Shown: positions 26,353-35,443, numbered from the stretch's first letter. The stretch is 64,000 nt of DNA from Clostridium sp. UBA701 (GCA_002298125.1 DBMJ01000023.1:249-64248); one strand, 5' to 3'. The notes: generated by a model not told the origin, from the letters alone. Made by a program: numbers and translations.

Positions 26353-28032
26353 TTATATCTCATCTTTGCTGATGCCCATTCTGCTTAAAATAAAGTTTAG
26401 CAGTGCTACGGCAATATATACTATGATAATAAGCAGTGTGGAATAAGCTGCTGCCACTCCAAATCTTCCTGCATCCACCTGACTTAATATCTGTACGGTA
26501 AGCAGTCTATACTTGGCAGATACCAGGAAGATTACCGCACTTACTGCAGTCATGCTTCTTACGAAGGTGTAAACCATGCCGCTAAAGAAGGCAGGCTTTA
26601 TAAGAGGCAGAGTTATAGAGGTAAAAACCTTGGAGGAATCTGCTCCCAAATCCGAGGCTGCTTCTTCTATGGCTGGGTCTATCTGCTGTAGTGCTGCTAC
26701 TCCAGAACGGACTCCCACAGGAAGACTTCTCATTATAAAGGCTATTATGAGTATGGTTGCAGTACCTGTTAAGAGTAGCGGCTTGGTGTTGTAGGCTAGT
26801 ATATAGCCTATACCAATAACCGTCCCTGGCACTGCCATGGCTAAAAGCGAGGTAAACTCTACAAAGCTTCTTCCAAAGAATCTCTTTCTTACAATGATGA
26901 AGGCTATAATCATAGCCAGTATTCCTGCAATTGGTGTGGATACTGCTGCTAAAAAGGTGGTGTCTGTGAGGGCCTTCGTTCCCAGATTAAATACATATTT
27001 AAAATGGTCTAGTGTAAGATTATAGTTAACACCCCATACCTTAAACAGCGCCCCTATGGGTATTAGTACATAAAGCGAAAGAACAAAGACAGTTACAAGC
27101 AGACAAAATACATCTATTGGCCATACTATCTTTCTGTCAGAGATTAGGTCCCTTTCCCTTGAAGCTTTACCAGTTACGGTTACATAGGTCTTTCTTTCAA
27201 TCCAGTATTTCTCCAATATAAACAACAATATTGAAAGAGCAAGCAGTATCACCGCTATGGTAGAACCACCCTGCATATCGTAGTTTCCTATGGCCTGAAG
27301 GTAAATCTGTGTGGCAAGAGTGGAGAAATTCCCACCTATAACCATGGGGTTTGAGAAATCTGCCACAGTTTCTATAAAGGTTAATAAAAAGGCATTAGCT
27401 ATTCCTGGGGCCATAAGGGGAAGCGTGATAGTGGTGAAGGTCTTCCATCTAGAAGCCCCCATGTTTCTTGCTGCCTCCTCCATGGCTGGGTCTATCTTCT
27501 TTAATAAGCCTGTCAAAAGAAGATAGGCCACTGGAAAGAAGGTAAGGGTCTGTACTATTACAAGTCCCTTTAATCCGTATATATTAGCGTTACTTATTTT
27601 CAAAAGTCTTAAGGTTATTAGTCCTCTTTGTCCAAAGAGCATAATCACCGATAGTGCCAGTACAAAGGGTGGTGAAACTATTGGTAAAATAGATACCACG
27701 TTAAAAAGTCTTTTAAAATGAGATCTAATATAGGAATCTGCATAGGCAAATATAAAGCCTAAAAAGGTAGATAATATACCTACAATGAAGCCTAGTAATA
27801 TGGTATTGCTAAAGGTCTGTCTAAACTGACTGCTTTTAATTACCTGAACATAGGACTTTAACGTAAAGCCCCCTTCGCTAAGAAAGCTTTCCTTTAAAAC
27901 TGAAAAAAGAGGATATAGAATAAATATCAATAATACAGCAATGACGAATATAATGGTGGTTAAAAGCATGGGGTCCCGCCATATTTTTTTCATATCATTA
28001 ACGTCATTTTTAAACCTAGACTTAAAGGCCAT
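26353..28032 (-). CDS. ABC importer permease, duplicated FbpB type
   Basis: A 559-residue membrane protein with two fused permease halves, each with about six helices and an EAA loop: EEAARNMGASRWKTFTTITLPLM near 190 and EEAASDLGADSSKVF near 470. Duplicated permeases are typical of ferric-iron and sugar-phosphate (AfuB) importers. It is the second gene of the operon, separated from the binding-protein gene by a hairpin that probably lowers its expression relative to that protein. Confidence 0.92.
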   Translation of the reverse strand: MAFKSRFKNDVNDMKKIWRDPMLLTTIIFVIAVLLIFILYPLFSVLKESFLSEGGFTLKSYVQVIKSSQFRQTFSNTILLGFIVGILSTFLGFIFAYADSYIRSHFKRLFNVVSILPIVSPPFVLALSVIMLFGQRGLITLRLLKISNANIYGLKGLVIVQTLTFFPVAYLLLTGLLKKIDPAMEEAARNMGASRWKTFTTITLPLMAPGIANAFLLTFIETVADFSNPMVIGGNFSTLATQIYLQAIGNYDMQGGSTIAVILLALSILLFILEKYWIERKTYVTVTGKASRERDLISDRKIVWPIDVFCLLVTVFVLSLYVLIPIGALFKVWGVNYNLTLDHFKYVFNLGTKALTDTTFLAAVSTPIAGILAMIIAFIIVRKRFFGRSFVEFTSLLAMAVPGTVIGIGYILAYNTKPLLLTGTATILIIAFIMRSLPVGVRSGVAALQQIDPAIEEAASDLGADSSKVFTSITLPLIKPAFFSGMVYTFVRSMTAVSAVIFLVSAKYRLLTVQILSQVDAGRFGVAAAYSTLLIIIVYIAVALLNFILSRMGISKDEI

Positions 28033-28084
28033 GAGAAGTTCTCTCCTTTCTATGGAAAAAATACTGCAAGCTATATATTTACTA

Positions 28085-28113
28085 AAAAGGCATGCAAGCT
28101 CTGCATGCCTTTT
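28085..28113 (-). terminator. Intra-operon stem-loop after the binding-protein gene
   Basis: AAAAGGCATGCA and TGCATGCCTTTT form a 12-bp stem with a 5-nt loop, 4 bases after the binding-protein stop. On the minus strand it ends in TTTTT. This is a usual position for partial termination or mRNA protection that raises binding-protein levels over permease. Confidence 0.7.
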
Positions 28114-28116
28114 ATA

Positions 28117-29151
28117 CTATTTGTTTGTAACCTTATGCCATTCTTCTACTAATCTCGCTCTATTTGTTCCAGCAAACTCCATGTCATAGTTTATTAGCTT
28201 AGTAGACTTTAATTGTTCTGCTTCCTTAGGTGGCTGTGCATTCGGATTTGTTAAGAACTGGAAGGAACCGTTTTTCTGTCCAAGCTCCTGTGCTTCCTTC
28301 TTTAAGCACCAGTCCACAAACATCTTAGCAGCTTCCTTATCAGGTCCACCCTTTATAAGTGCTACTGCACCTATTTCATATCCAGTACCTTCTGATGGTG
28401 CGGATAGAACTATGTCTGTATAGCCTTCCTTCTGATACTTGATTCCGTCATGAAGGAAGCATATTCCAACCATTGCTTCTCCCATTCCTGCCATCTGTGC
28501 AGGAGCAGAGCCTGTCTTTGGATACTGTTTAATGTTGGCATCCAGCTTCTTTAAGTAATCCATGGCATCCTTTTCACCCATTAGCTGAACTAGTGTAGCT
28601 ACCATGGTATAGGCTGTTCCGGAGGAGCCTGGATGAGCAACTACTATCTGACCCTTAAATTCTGGCTTTAATAGATCCTGCCAGCTCTTTGGAACTTCTA
28701 CATTCTTTTCCTTTAAAAGCTTCTGATTGCATACAAAGCCTAAATATCCATTATATATTCCTGTCCAGTAGCCATCCTTGTCCTTAAACTTGTCAGGGAT
28801 GTCCTTAGCACTTGGGGATACATAAGGCTCTATAAGATCCTTACCCTTTGCTGCTATAAATGTATCTGCAGGACCGCCATACCATACTGAAGCCTTTGGA
28901 TTGGCTTTTTCTGCGTCTATTCTTGTAAGAATTTCACCGCCGCTTAATCTTACAATGGTAGTTTTAACCCCTGTTGCCTTTTCAAATTCCTTTGCCACTG
29001 ATTGAGCATGATCCTCCATAAGACCTGCGTAGATAGTAAGACTTAAATCCTTCTTTACTGTAGGCTCATTACTCTTAGCTGCGCAGCCTATTAGCATAGT
29101 ACCAGTGATTAATGCACTTAAGGTCAAGGCCAATAACTTTATACTTTTCAT
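28117..29151 (-). CDS. ABC importer substrate-binding lipoprotein (AfuA/FbpA type)
   Basis: A 344-residue extracellular lipoprotein. The signal peptide ends in LIGCAAKSN, giving a lipidated Cys near residue 23. The mature part has the solute-binding fold of the ferric/phosphonate/sugar-phosphate group (LTIYAGLMEDHAQSVAKEFE, then SVWYGGPADTF). The paired Tyr ligands of classical ferric FbpA are not evident where expected, so hexose phosphate or another anion is a fair alternative to iron. It is the first gene of the importer operon. Confidence 0.85.
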   Translation of the reverse strand: MKSIKLLALTLSALITGTMLIGCAAKSNEPTVKKDLSLTIYAGLMEDHAQSVAKEFEKATGVKTTIVRLSGGEILTRIDAEKANPKASVWYGGPADTFIAAKGKDLIEPYVSPSAKDIPDKFKDKDGYWTGIYNGYLGFVCNQKLLKEKNVEVPKSWQDLLKPEFKGQIVVAHPGSSGTAYTMVATLVQLMGEKDAMDYLKKLDANIKQYPKTGSAPAQMAGMGEAMVGICFLHDGIKYQKEGYTDIVLSAPSEGTGYEIGAVALIKGGPDKEAAKMFVDWCLKKEAQELGQKNGSFQFLTNPNAQPPKEAEQLKSTKLINYDMEFAGTNRARLVEEWHKVTNK

Positions 29152-29302
29152 AGCTATCCTCCTATATTCACAATTTATTAATAATGTTTATATGTTCATT
29201 ATAATGTACAAGTGTAAAGTCATAAGTGTATAGTGCAAAATTTAGTACATAGAGGTAAAAAAATTATACATTGGCTAAAAATTAATTCCATGAGAATAAT
29301 AT
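29152..29302. promoter_or_regulatory. Upstream region of the ABC importer operon
   Basis: An AT-rich stretch between the binding-protein start and a tandem repeat. A ribosome-binding AGGAGG lies just before the start. A minus-strand TATAAT is present at about 29202-29207, but no -35 box of good spacing goes with it, as expected if the YesN-like activator is needed. Confidence 0.4.
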
Positions 29303-29468
29303 AAGTAGAAATATCTTATAGGTGCAAATGTATTATGGGTAGAAATATCATAGATAGAAATATGTTATAGATAGAAATATAATATAAATAAAAATATATT
29401 ATAGATAGAAATATGTTATAGATAGAAATATCTTATAGATAAAAATATCTTATAGATGAAAATATCAT
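29303..29468. repeat. 17-bp tandem repeat (minisatellite), about 10 copies
   Basis: Ten head-to-tail units of consensus AGATAGAAATATGTTAT, eight of 17 bases and two of 15 (29337-29351 and 29454-29468). Units differ at a few positions, mainly in the ATGTT/ATCTT part. There is no spacer sequence and no reading frame. The array lies between the importer promoter region and the tRNA terminator. Confidence 0.9.
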
Positions 29469-29472
29469 AAAC

Positions 29473-29505
29473 GAAAAAAAATCCGAAGATAATTCTTCGG
29501 ATTTT
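29473..29505 (-). terminator. tRNA-Lys terminator
   Basis: On the minus strand AAATCCGAAGA, a short loop and its complement are followed by TTTTTTTT. It lies 2 bases beyond the encoded CCA end of the tRNA. Confidence 0.9.
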
Positions 29506-29506
29506 G

Positions 29507-29582
29507 TGGTGCACCATCAGGGACTCGAACCCGGGACACCCTGATTAAGAGTCAGGTGCTCTACCAACTGAGCTAATGGTGC
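29507..29582 (-). tRNA. tRNA-Lys (anticodon CUU)
   Basis: A complete 76-base cloverleaf with encoded CCA. The acceptor stem is GCACCAT/ATGGTGC with discriminator A. The D arm contains AGCTCAGTTGGTAGAGC, the anticodon stem-loop is CCTGA-CTCTTAA-TCAGG with anticodon CTT, and the T arm has GGTTCGAGTCC. It decodes AAG. Confidence 0.97.
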
Positions 29583-29800
29583 ATGTCAACGGAACAAGGA
29601 TAATTTTACTCCTTTTATATATAGTAGTCAAGGTCATATATTGTCTTTATATTTAATTAGGGTGTTCTAGCTTTTTTCTTCTTTAAGTTTCCTCTATTTT
29701 CATAGGCTACCGTATTAATTTTATAATAAAACTATGGTCATCCCAGGTCTTATGTTGTACAATAACTATTAGAATTATTCCAAAGAGGATGGTGTTAATC

Positions 29801-30445
29801 ATGACCAAAGATATTAAAGAGTATAATGGTATTATAATATTTGGAGAAATGAGTACAGGAAAGGATGCCTTGGCAGATTTTTTATTGGAGTTAAACCCAA
29901 AGTCTGCAAAGTATAATATAGGAAATGTGGTAAGACAGTTTATACCTATAGTTAAGCTAAACCCACAGTTTAAGGGCAGAGACAGAGTTTTCACCCAGAT
30001 GATTGCAGATAAGCTAAGAGAGGTTCATCCCATGCTTTTAAACGACTACTGCTTTAGTCTTATATATAGTAAGTGGGAAAAGGAGTTTAACTGGGGACAG
30101 GAGGAGCTTACAGAGGAGAATCTTCTTGAAGTATTAAACAAGCAGCTTTCTCAGCTTAAGGAAAAAGAAATTCCAATTATAGTTGGAGGAAGAACTCCCA
30201 ACGACTTTATCTATTGGTCTCAGAGAAATTTTTTAGTTGTAGGCCTTTACTGTGACCATGAGGTTAGATTTAACCGCCTTGTGGCAAGAGACGGCATAGA
30301 GGTGGCAAGAAATAGTGACTTTACCCACAATACTGAAATCCAGGTTAAAGATATAGTTAATAATAAATGTGATATTGTAATAGATAACAGCTTTGACTTT
30401 GAGCATCTTAAAAATGAGGCTCAAAAGCTTCTATCCATGTTTTAG
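29801..30445 (+). CDS. P-loop nucleotide kinase-like protein
   Basis: A 214-residue protein with a Walker A at the N-terminus (IIIFGEMSTGKDALADFL). The fold and size are like small-molecule kinases such as dephospho-CoA or adenylate kinase; a later CDHEVRFNRLVARDG could be the lid/Arg region. The substrate is unknown. ATG 29801 is preferred because the ATG at 29789 sits directly against the GAGG site. Its 3' end is part of a 27-bp direct duplication. Confidence 0.65.
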   Translation: MTKDIKEYNGIIIFGEMSTGKDALADFLLELNPKSAKYNIGNVVRQFIPIVKLNPQFKGRDRVFTQMIADKLREVHPMLLNDYCFSLIYSKWEKEFNWGQEELTEENLLEVLNKQLSQLKEKEIPIIVGGRTPNDFIYWSQRNFLVVGLYCDHEVRFNRLVARDGIEVARNSDFTHNTEIQVKDIVNNKCDIVIDNSFDFEHLKNEAQKLLSMF

Positions 30446-30511
30446 TTATAAATAGCTTGTCCATAGCATAAAAATGGTGGCAAGCAAAAGCTTCTATCCA
30501 TGTTTTAGTTA
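30422..30511. repeat. 27-bp direct repeat around the kinase stop codon
   Basis: CAAAAGCTTCTATCCATG plus TTTTAGTTA occurs at 30422-30448 and again, identical, at 30485-30511, 63 bases apart. The first copy holds the last codons and stop of the kinase gene; the second lies in the downstream gap. Confidence 0.9.
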
Positions 30512-30517
30512 AAAGCT

Positions 30518-30549
30518 AAGGGTGCAGAGGAATTTCCCTGCACCCTTAA
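30518..30549 (-). terminator. clpB-proC operon terminator
   Basis: AAGGGTGCAG and CTGCACCCTT form a 10-bp stem directly after the proC stop. On the minus strand it is followed by AGCTTTTAAC. It may also end the convergent kinase gene. Confidence 0.75.
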
Positions 30550-30550
30550 T

Positions 30551-31363
30551 TTATTTTTTCTCACTCATCTCTTTGGATTTGTCCATGCAGTCTACCATGG
30601 CCTGCATTACTGCAGCTCTAAAGCCCATGTCCTCAAGAGTCTTCACAGCCTCTATAGTAGTTCCTCCTGGGGAGCATACCATGTCCTTAAGCTCTCCCGG
30701 GTGCTTGCCAGTTTCTAGTACCATTTTTGCAGCACCAAGCACTGCCTGAGCTGCAAAGCTATAGGCCTTAGCTCTTGGCATTCCGCCTAACACTGCGGCA
30801 TCTGCCATAGCCTCAATGAACATAAAGACATAGGCTGGAGAGGAGCCGCTTACACCAATGACACTGTGTATCATACTCTCTGGAAGCACCTCAGTCTTTC
30901 CAAAGCTATTAAAAATGTCCACAACAAGCTTAAGCTCCTCCTGTAAAACCTGCTTATTTGGACAGAGCATAGACATGCCTTCCCCCACCAGTGCAGGAGT
31001 GTTTGGCATGGTTCGCACTATCTTTTTATCTCTTCCTAGCATCTCCTCTAGTGCCTCTAAGGTCACTCCTGCTGCAATGGATACCACTATAGCCTCCTCT
31101 TTTAATGAAGCTTTTATCTCCCTTAATACTGCAGGATAAATGTGTGGCTTTACTGCTGGAATGACTATGTCACAGTTTTCTGCTATTTCCTTGTTACTTC
31201 CTGCAATAGTTACACCATATTTATTGGCTAAGTCTATAAGCTTAGCCTCACTTGTATTTGTCACTAGTATATTTGAAGCCTTAACTAGCTTTGAGGCTAC
31301 AAGTCCTCCAATCATGGCAGAGGCCATATTCCCTGCTCCTATAAAACCGATTTTTTTATCCAT
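30551..31363 (-). CDS. proC: Pyrroline-5-carboxylate reductase
   Basis: A 270-residue ProC, full length. The dinucleotide site is IGFIGAGNMASAMIGG at the N-terminus. The family signature near the C-terminus reads PGELKDMVCSPGGTTIEAV. It reduces P5C to proline in the last step of proline synthesis. The ATG lies 2 bases after the clpB stop, with an AAAGGAAG site inside clpB, so it is translationally coupled to the heat-shock gene; this is an unusual partner. Confidence 0.95.
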   Translation of the reverse strand: MDKKIGFIGAGNMASAMIGGLVASKLVKASNILVTNTSEAKLIDLANKYGVTIAGSNKEIAENCDIVIPAVKPHIYPAVLREIKASLKEEAIVVSIAAGVTLEALEEMLGRDKKIVRTMPNTPALVGEGMSMLCPNKQVLQEELKLVVDIFNSFGKTEVLPESMIHSVIGVSGSSPAYVFMFIEAMADAAVLGGMPRAKAYSFAAQAVLGAAKMVLETGKHPGELKDMVCSPGGTTIEAVKTLEDMGFRAAVMQAMVDCMDKSKEMSEKK

Positions 31364-31365
31364 GG

Positions 31366-33981
31366 TTATACTTCCTTTCCCTTAGAGGTACTTATTACAA
31401 GCTCCTCCTCCTTTGCATCCACATAGATGGTGCTTCCCTTTTCTATCTCTCCGCCTATAATCATGCGGGCAAGCTTCGTCTCTAGAGTGTTTTCAATGTA
31501 TCTCTTAAGAGGTCTTGCTCCATAAACTGGATCATAGCCCTCAAAAGCCATAAGCTCCTCCGCCTTCTCACTTACCACAAGAGCTGTCTCTTTGTCCTGA
31601 AGTCTTTGTCTTACATTTTCTAAGAATATCTCTATGATCTTTTCTATTTCCTTTGTGGTAAGCGGCTTAAAGAGGATTATATCATCCAGCCTGTTTAAAA
31701 ATTCCGGCTTAAACTTTCTCTTCACTGCTGCCATTACCTCACCACGTACGCTCTCCTCTATGCTGCCTTCGCTTCTGTTTTCTAATAGATAGCTGCTGCC
31801 TAAATTTGAGGTCATGATGATAATACAGTTTTTAAAGTCCACGGTTTTTCCCTTGTTGTCTGTAAGCCTTCCATCATCTAGTATCTGCAGGAAGATATTG
31901 AACACGTCCTCGTGGGCCTTTTCAATTTCATCAAAGAGTATTACGGAATAGGGCTTTCTTCTAACGGCTTCTGTAAGCTGTCCTCCCTCATCGTAGCCCA
32001 CGTATCCTGGAGGAGCTCCCACCAGTCTTGACACCGTATGCTTCTCCATATACTCAGACATGTCTATTCTTATTATATTCTCCTCGCTGTCAAACAGGGT
32101 TCTAGCTAAGGTCTTGGCAAGCTCTGTCTTTCCTACTCCAGTTGGTCCTAGAAATAGGAAGGAGCCTATAGGTCTCTTGGGGTCCTTCATGCCTGCCCTG
32201 GCCCTTATAACTGCGTTAGCTACTGCAGTTACTGCTTCCTCCTGTCCGATAACCCTATTATGAAGCTCCTCCTCCAGTCTTAAAAGCTTTTTCCTATCTC
32301 CCTCCATAAGCTTTGATACTGGTATGCCAGTCCATCTAGCTATTACCTCTGATATTTCCTGCTCAGTTACCTCTTCCTTTAAAAGTGCTCCTTCGTAGTT
32401 TTCTTTAAGCACCCTTTCCTTTTCTAAAAGCTCCTTCTCCAGCTGTGGAATTATACCATACTTAAGCTCTGCCACCTTATTTAAGTCGTATTCCCTCTCT
32501 GCCTTTTCCACCTGGCCCTTTACCTCTTCAAGCTTTTCCTTCACGTTCCTAACAGACATTATCTGTTCTTTTTCTTTTTCGTAGCGGGCAGTAAGCTCGT
32601 AATCTCTTTCCTTTAGGTTGCTAAGCTCCTTTTCTAGCGCAGAAAGTCTATCCTCTGAGGCCTTATCCTTTTCATGAGCTAGTGCCTCCTTTTCAATTTC
32701 TAGGGTGAATATCTTCCTCTTAATTATGTCCATTTCAGTAGGCATGCTGTCTATTTCACATCTTATCATGGAGCAAGCCTCATCTATTAAGTCTATAGCT
32801 TTGTCTGGAAGATGTCTGTCTGTAATATATCTTGCAGAAAGCTTTGCCGCAGCTACAATGGCTGAGTCATGTATTCTTATGCCATGATATATTTCAAATT
32901 TCTCCTTAAGTCCTCTAAGGATTGAAATACTGTCCTCCACCGTAGGCTCTTCCACTATAACAGGCTGAAATCTTCTCTCTAATGCCTTATCCTTTTCTAT
33001 ATACTTTCTGTACTCATCAAAGGTGGTGGCACCTATACAGTGGAGCTCTCCTCTTGCCAGCATCGGCTTAATAAGGTTTCCTGCATCCATGGAGCCCTCT
33101 GCCTTTCCTGCTCCTACAATGTTGTGAATTTCATCTATAAACAATATGATTTTCCCGTCACTGCGCTCTACTTCCTTAAGCACAGCCTTTAGTCTCTCTT
33201 CGAATTCCCCACGATACTTAGCTCCTGCAATAAGAGCTCCCATGTCTAAGGAGAAGATTATTTTATCCTTTAAGCCCTCAGGAATATCTCCTCTTACTAT
33301 CCTCTCTGCCAAGCCTTCAATGATGGCTGTTTTTCCAACTCCAGGTTCTCCAATCAGCACAGGGTTGTTTTTTGTTCTTCTTGAGAGAATTCTAACCACC
33401 CTTCTTATTTCCTCATCTCTTCCTATGACGGGATCTAGCTTGTGAGCTTTTGCATCTTCAATTAAATTTCTTCCATATTTCTTTAGGGCATCATAGGTAC
33501 CTTCAGGGTCTTGCGTATCCACTCTCTGATTTCCCCTAACCTCTGCCAGCACCTTTAAAAAAGCAGCTTCAGTTATATTATACTGCTTTAAAAGCTTCCC
33601 TGTCTCTCCCTTACTATCCACCTGCATTATTCCAAGCATCACATGTTCTACACTGATGTAGGAGTCCTGGAATTTCTTTGCCTGAGCCTCTGCCTTTGCA
33701 AAGACCTCTTCAAATCTTCTGGTGGCATAGATAGAGCTTCCTTGAGCCCCTTCTCCTAAAACCTTTGGCATTTGTTCTAGAGATTTCTCCAGAGCATCTC
33801 TCATGGAGTTTACGTCAGCTCCCATTCGAGCAAATATATTTGGTACAAGTCCCTCCTGCTGATTGAGCAGTGCAGAAAACAGGTGTATTACATCCACCTG
33901 CTGATGACTATGTCTTACTGCAGTCATCTGGGCCTCATTCATGGCCTCCTGTACCTTAAGAGTTAATTTATCCACATTCAT
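31366..33981 (-). CDS. clpB: Disaggregase chaperone ClpB
   Basis: An 871-residue ClpB. The N-domain (1-150), AAA-1 with GEPGVGKTAIIEGLA near 205, a ClpB-type middle coiled coil (about 400-525), AAA-2 with GPTGVGKTELAKTLA near 605 and the C-terminal D2 domain are all present. The long middle domain separates it from ClpA/C. It rescues aggregated proteins with DnaK. ATG 33981 follows GAGGTG by 6 bases. A CtsR-type operator overlaps its promoter. Confidence 0.95.
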   Translation of the reverse strand: MNVDKLTLKVQEAMNEAQMTAVRHSHQQVDVIHLFSALLNQQEGLVPNIFARMGADVNSMRDALEKSLEQMPKVLGEGAQGSSIYATRRFEEVFAKAEAQAKKFQDSYISVEHVMLGIMQVDSKGETGKLLKQYNITEAAFLKVLAEVRGNQRVDTQDPEGTYDALKKYGRNLIEDAKAHKLDPVIGRDEEIRRVVRILSRRTKNNPVLIGEPGVGKTAIIEGLAERIVRGDIPEGLKDKIIFSLDMGALIAGAKYRGEFEERLKAVLKEVERSDGKIILFIDEIHNIVGAGKAEGSMDAGNLIKPMLARGELHCIGATTFDEYRKYIEKDKALERRFQPVIVEEPTVEDSISILRGLKEKFEIYHGIRIHDSAIVAAAKLSARYITDRHLPDKAIDLIDEACSMIRCEIDSMPTEMDIIKRKIFTLEIEKEALAHEKDKASEDRLSALEKELSNLKERDYELTARYEKEKEQIMSVRNVKEKLEEVKGQVEKAEREYDLNKVAELKYGIIPQLEKELLEKERVLKENYEGALLKEEVTEQEISEVIARWTGIPVSKLMEGDRKKLLRLEEELHNRVIGQEEAVTAVANAVIRARAGMKDPKRPIGSFLFLGPTGVGKTELAKTLARTLFDSEENIIRIDMSEYMEKHTVSRLVGAPPGYVGYDEGGQLTEAVRRKPYSVILFDEIEKAHEDVFNIFLQILDDGRLTDNKGKTVDFKNCIIIMTSNLGSSYLLENRSEGSIEESVRGEVMAAVKRKFKPEFLNRLDDIILFKPLTTKEIEKIIEIFLENVRQRLQDKETALVVSEKAEELMAFEGYDPVYGARPLKRYIENTLETKLARMIIGGEIEKGSTIYVDAKEEELVISTSKGKEV

Positions 33982-34037
33982 AAGCTTCACCTCAATATTA
34001 TTTTGAATCTTTTTTCTACAATAATTCTATGTTTTAA

Positions 34038-34078
34038 ATTATAATATTATATTAAAACAAAAGTCAAAGAAAGTCAAA
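34038..34078 (-). promoter_or_regulatory. clpB promoter with CtsR-type operator
   Basis: Minus-strand TTGACT (34062-34067), 18-base spacer and TATAAT (34038-34043). Overlapping the -35 is the plus-strand direct repeat AGTCAAAGAAAGTCAAA (34062-34078), which fits the CtsR heptad consensus GTCAAA-NANR-GTCAAA. CtsR represses clp genes and is released on heat shock. Confidence 0.75.
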
Positions 34079-34190
34079 GTCTATTTATCCTGCAAATTAC
34101 CTTGTTTTAGTAAAGTTTTTGCATAATTCCCCTGCTTTCACGAAAAATATAGCTAAGGAGGCACTTTTATCAAAAAGTTCTGCTATTAAC

Positions 34191-34219
34191 TTTACACTAG
34201 CCTTATTTTTATATAGTAT
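34191..34219 (+). promoter_or_regulatory. Promoter of the S1-domain protein gene
   Basis: TTTACA (34191-34196), 17-base spacer and TAGTAT (34214-34219). The start would be near 34226, about 40 bases before the ATG at 34268. Confidence 0.6.
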
Positions 34220-34267
34220 TAAAGGTAGAGCGACTTGTGCTTTAGTCAGTATAAAGGAGATGATGTC

Positions 34268-35443
34268 ATGGCTGATGAAAGAATAGAAGAGATGTCCCTA
34301 GAGGACATTAACCTTTCCTCCATACATGAAGGTGAAGTGGTTAAGGGGAAGGTAATTTCCGTTAAGGACGAGGAGGTATTTGTTAACATTGGATATATGT
34401 CTGATGGTGTAATTCCAAAGGAGGAGCTTTCAGAGGAAGAAAGGGCAAATCCAAAGGAATTCTTTAAGCCTGAGGATGAGCTTAATGTTTACATAGTAAA
34501 GGTTAATGATGGTGAAGGCAACGTGCTCTTATCAAAGGTAAAGGCTGATGCTGAAAAGGTTTGGGATGAGCTTAAGGCTGCCATGGAAAAGGATACAGTG
34601 ATGGAAGTAAAAGTAAAGGAAGTTGTAAAGGGTGGAGTTGTAGCACAAATTAAAGGTATAAGAGCCTTTATTCCAGCCTCTCAATTGTCCTTATCCTACG
34701 TAGAGGACCTTAATACCTTTGTTGGAAAGACCTTAAAGGTTAAGGTTATTGAATTTGATGCCGAAAAGAGTAAGATAGTTCTCTCAGCTAAGGAAGTGGC
34801 TAAGGAAGAGAGAGAATTAAAGAGGACAGAGCTTTTTAAGACTGTTGAAAAGGGGCAAAGAAGAAAGGGTACAGTTACAAACCTTACTAAATTTGGTGCC
34901 TTTGTAGATTTAGGCGGCTTAGAAGGACTTATACCTATGTCAGAGCTTTCCTGGAAAAGGGTAAAAAATGCTTCTGAGGTATTGTCAACTGGAGATGTGG
35001 TAGAGGTTTATGTACTTGATGCAGATGCAGAAAAAAATCGTATATCCTTAAGCTTAAAGGAGCTAGTTGAAAACCCATGGACTGCAGCAGTTAAGAAATA
35101 TTCTGTAGGGGAAGTAGCGGAGGCTACTGTAACTAAGCTTACTGACTTCGGTGCTTTTGCAGCACTAGAGGATGGAGTTGAGGGCTTGATTCACGTTTCT
35201 GAAATCTCTGAAGAGAGAATTTCTAAGCCTTCTGCAGTACTAAATCCCGGAGACAAGGTTAAGGTTAAAATTCTTGATATAAAGGAAAAAGAGCATAGAA
35301 TTTCCTTAAGCATTAAGCAGGCAGTAGAAAGTGCCGTAATGGAGGAGAACAGTAAATTTATAAGCACCAATAAGGATGAGCCTATGAATACCCTGGGAGA
35401 CCTATTTAAGGATAAGCTAAAAAATTTCAAATTTGAAGAGTAA
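34268..35443 (+). CDS. rpsA: Ribosomal protein S1 homologue (four S1 domains)
   Basis: A 391-residue protein with four S1 RNA-binding repeats beginning near residues 18, 105, 190 and 275; repeats three and four are the most canonical (GTVTNLTKFGAFVDLGGLEG; ATVTKLTDFGAFAALEDGVE). Firmicute S1 homologues bind mRNA and may aid translation or RNA stability, and are shorter than the six-repeat enterobacterial protein. ATG 34268 follows AAAGGAGATG; an earlier in-frame ATG lacks a site. It is a single-gene transcript. Confidence 0.92.
   Translation: MADERIEEMSLEDINLSSIHEGEVVKGKVISVKDEEVFVNIGYMSDGVIPKEELSEEERANPKEFFKPEDELNVYIVKVNDGEGNVLLSKVKADAEKVWDELKAAMEKDTVMEVKVKEVVKGGVVAQIKGIRAFIPASQLSLSYVEDLNTFVGKTLKVKVIEFDAEKSKIVLSAKEVAKEERELKRTELFKTVEKGQRRKGTVTNLTKFGAFVDLGGLEGLIPMSELSWKRVKNASEVLSTGDVVEVYVLDADAEKNRISLSLKELVENPWTAAVKKYSVGEVAEATVTKLTDFGAFAALEDGVEGLIHVSEISEERISKPSAVLNPGDKVKVKILDIKEKEHRISLSIKQAVESAVMEENSKFISTNKDEPMNTLGDLFKDKLKNFKFEE

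Noticed and set aside
26576..27526. Plus-strand open frames opposite the ABC permease
   Set aside because: No start signals and no recognisable product; they mirror the codon pattern of the permease.
29303..29468. 17-bp repeats as a second CRISPR array
   Set aside because: Units are contiguous with no spacers, drift freely and lack similarity to the cas-linked repeat.
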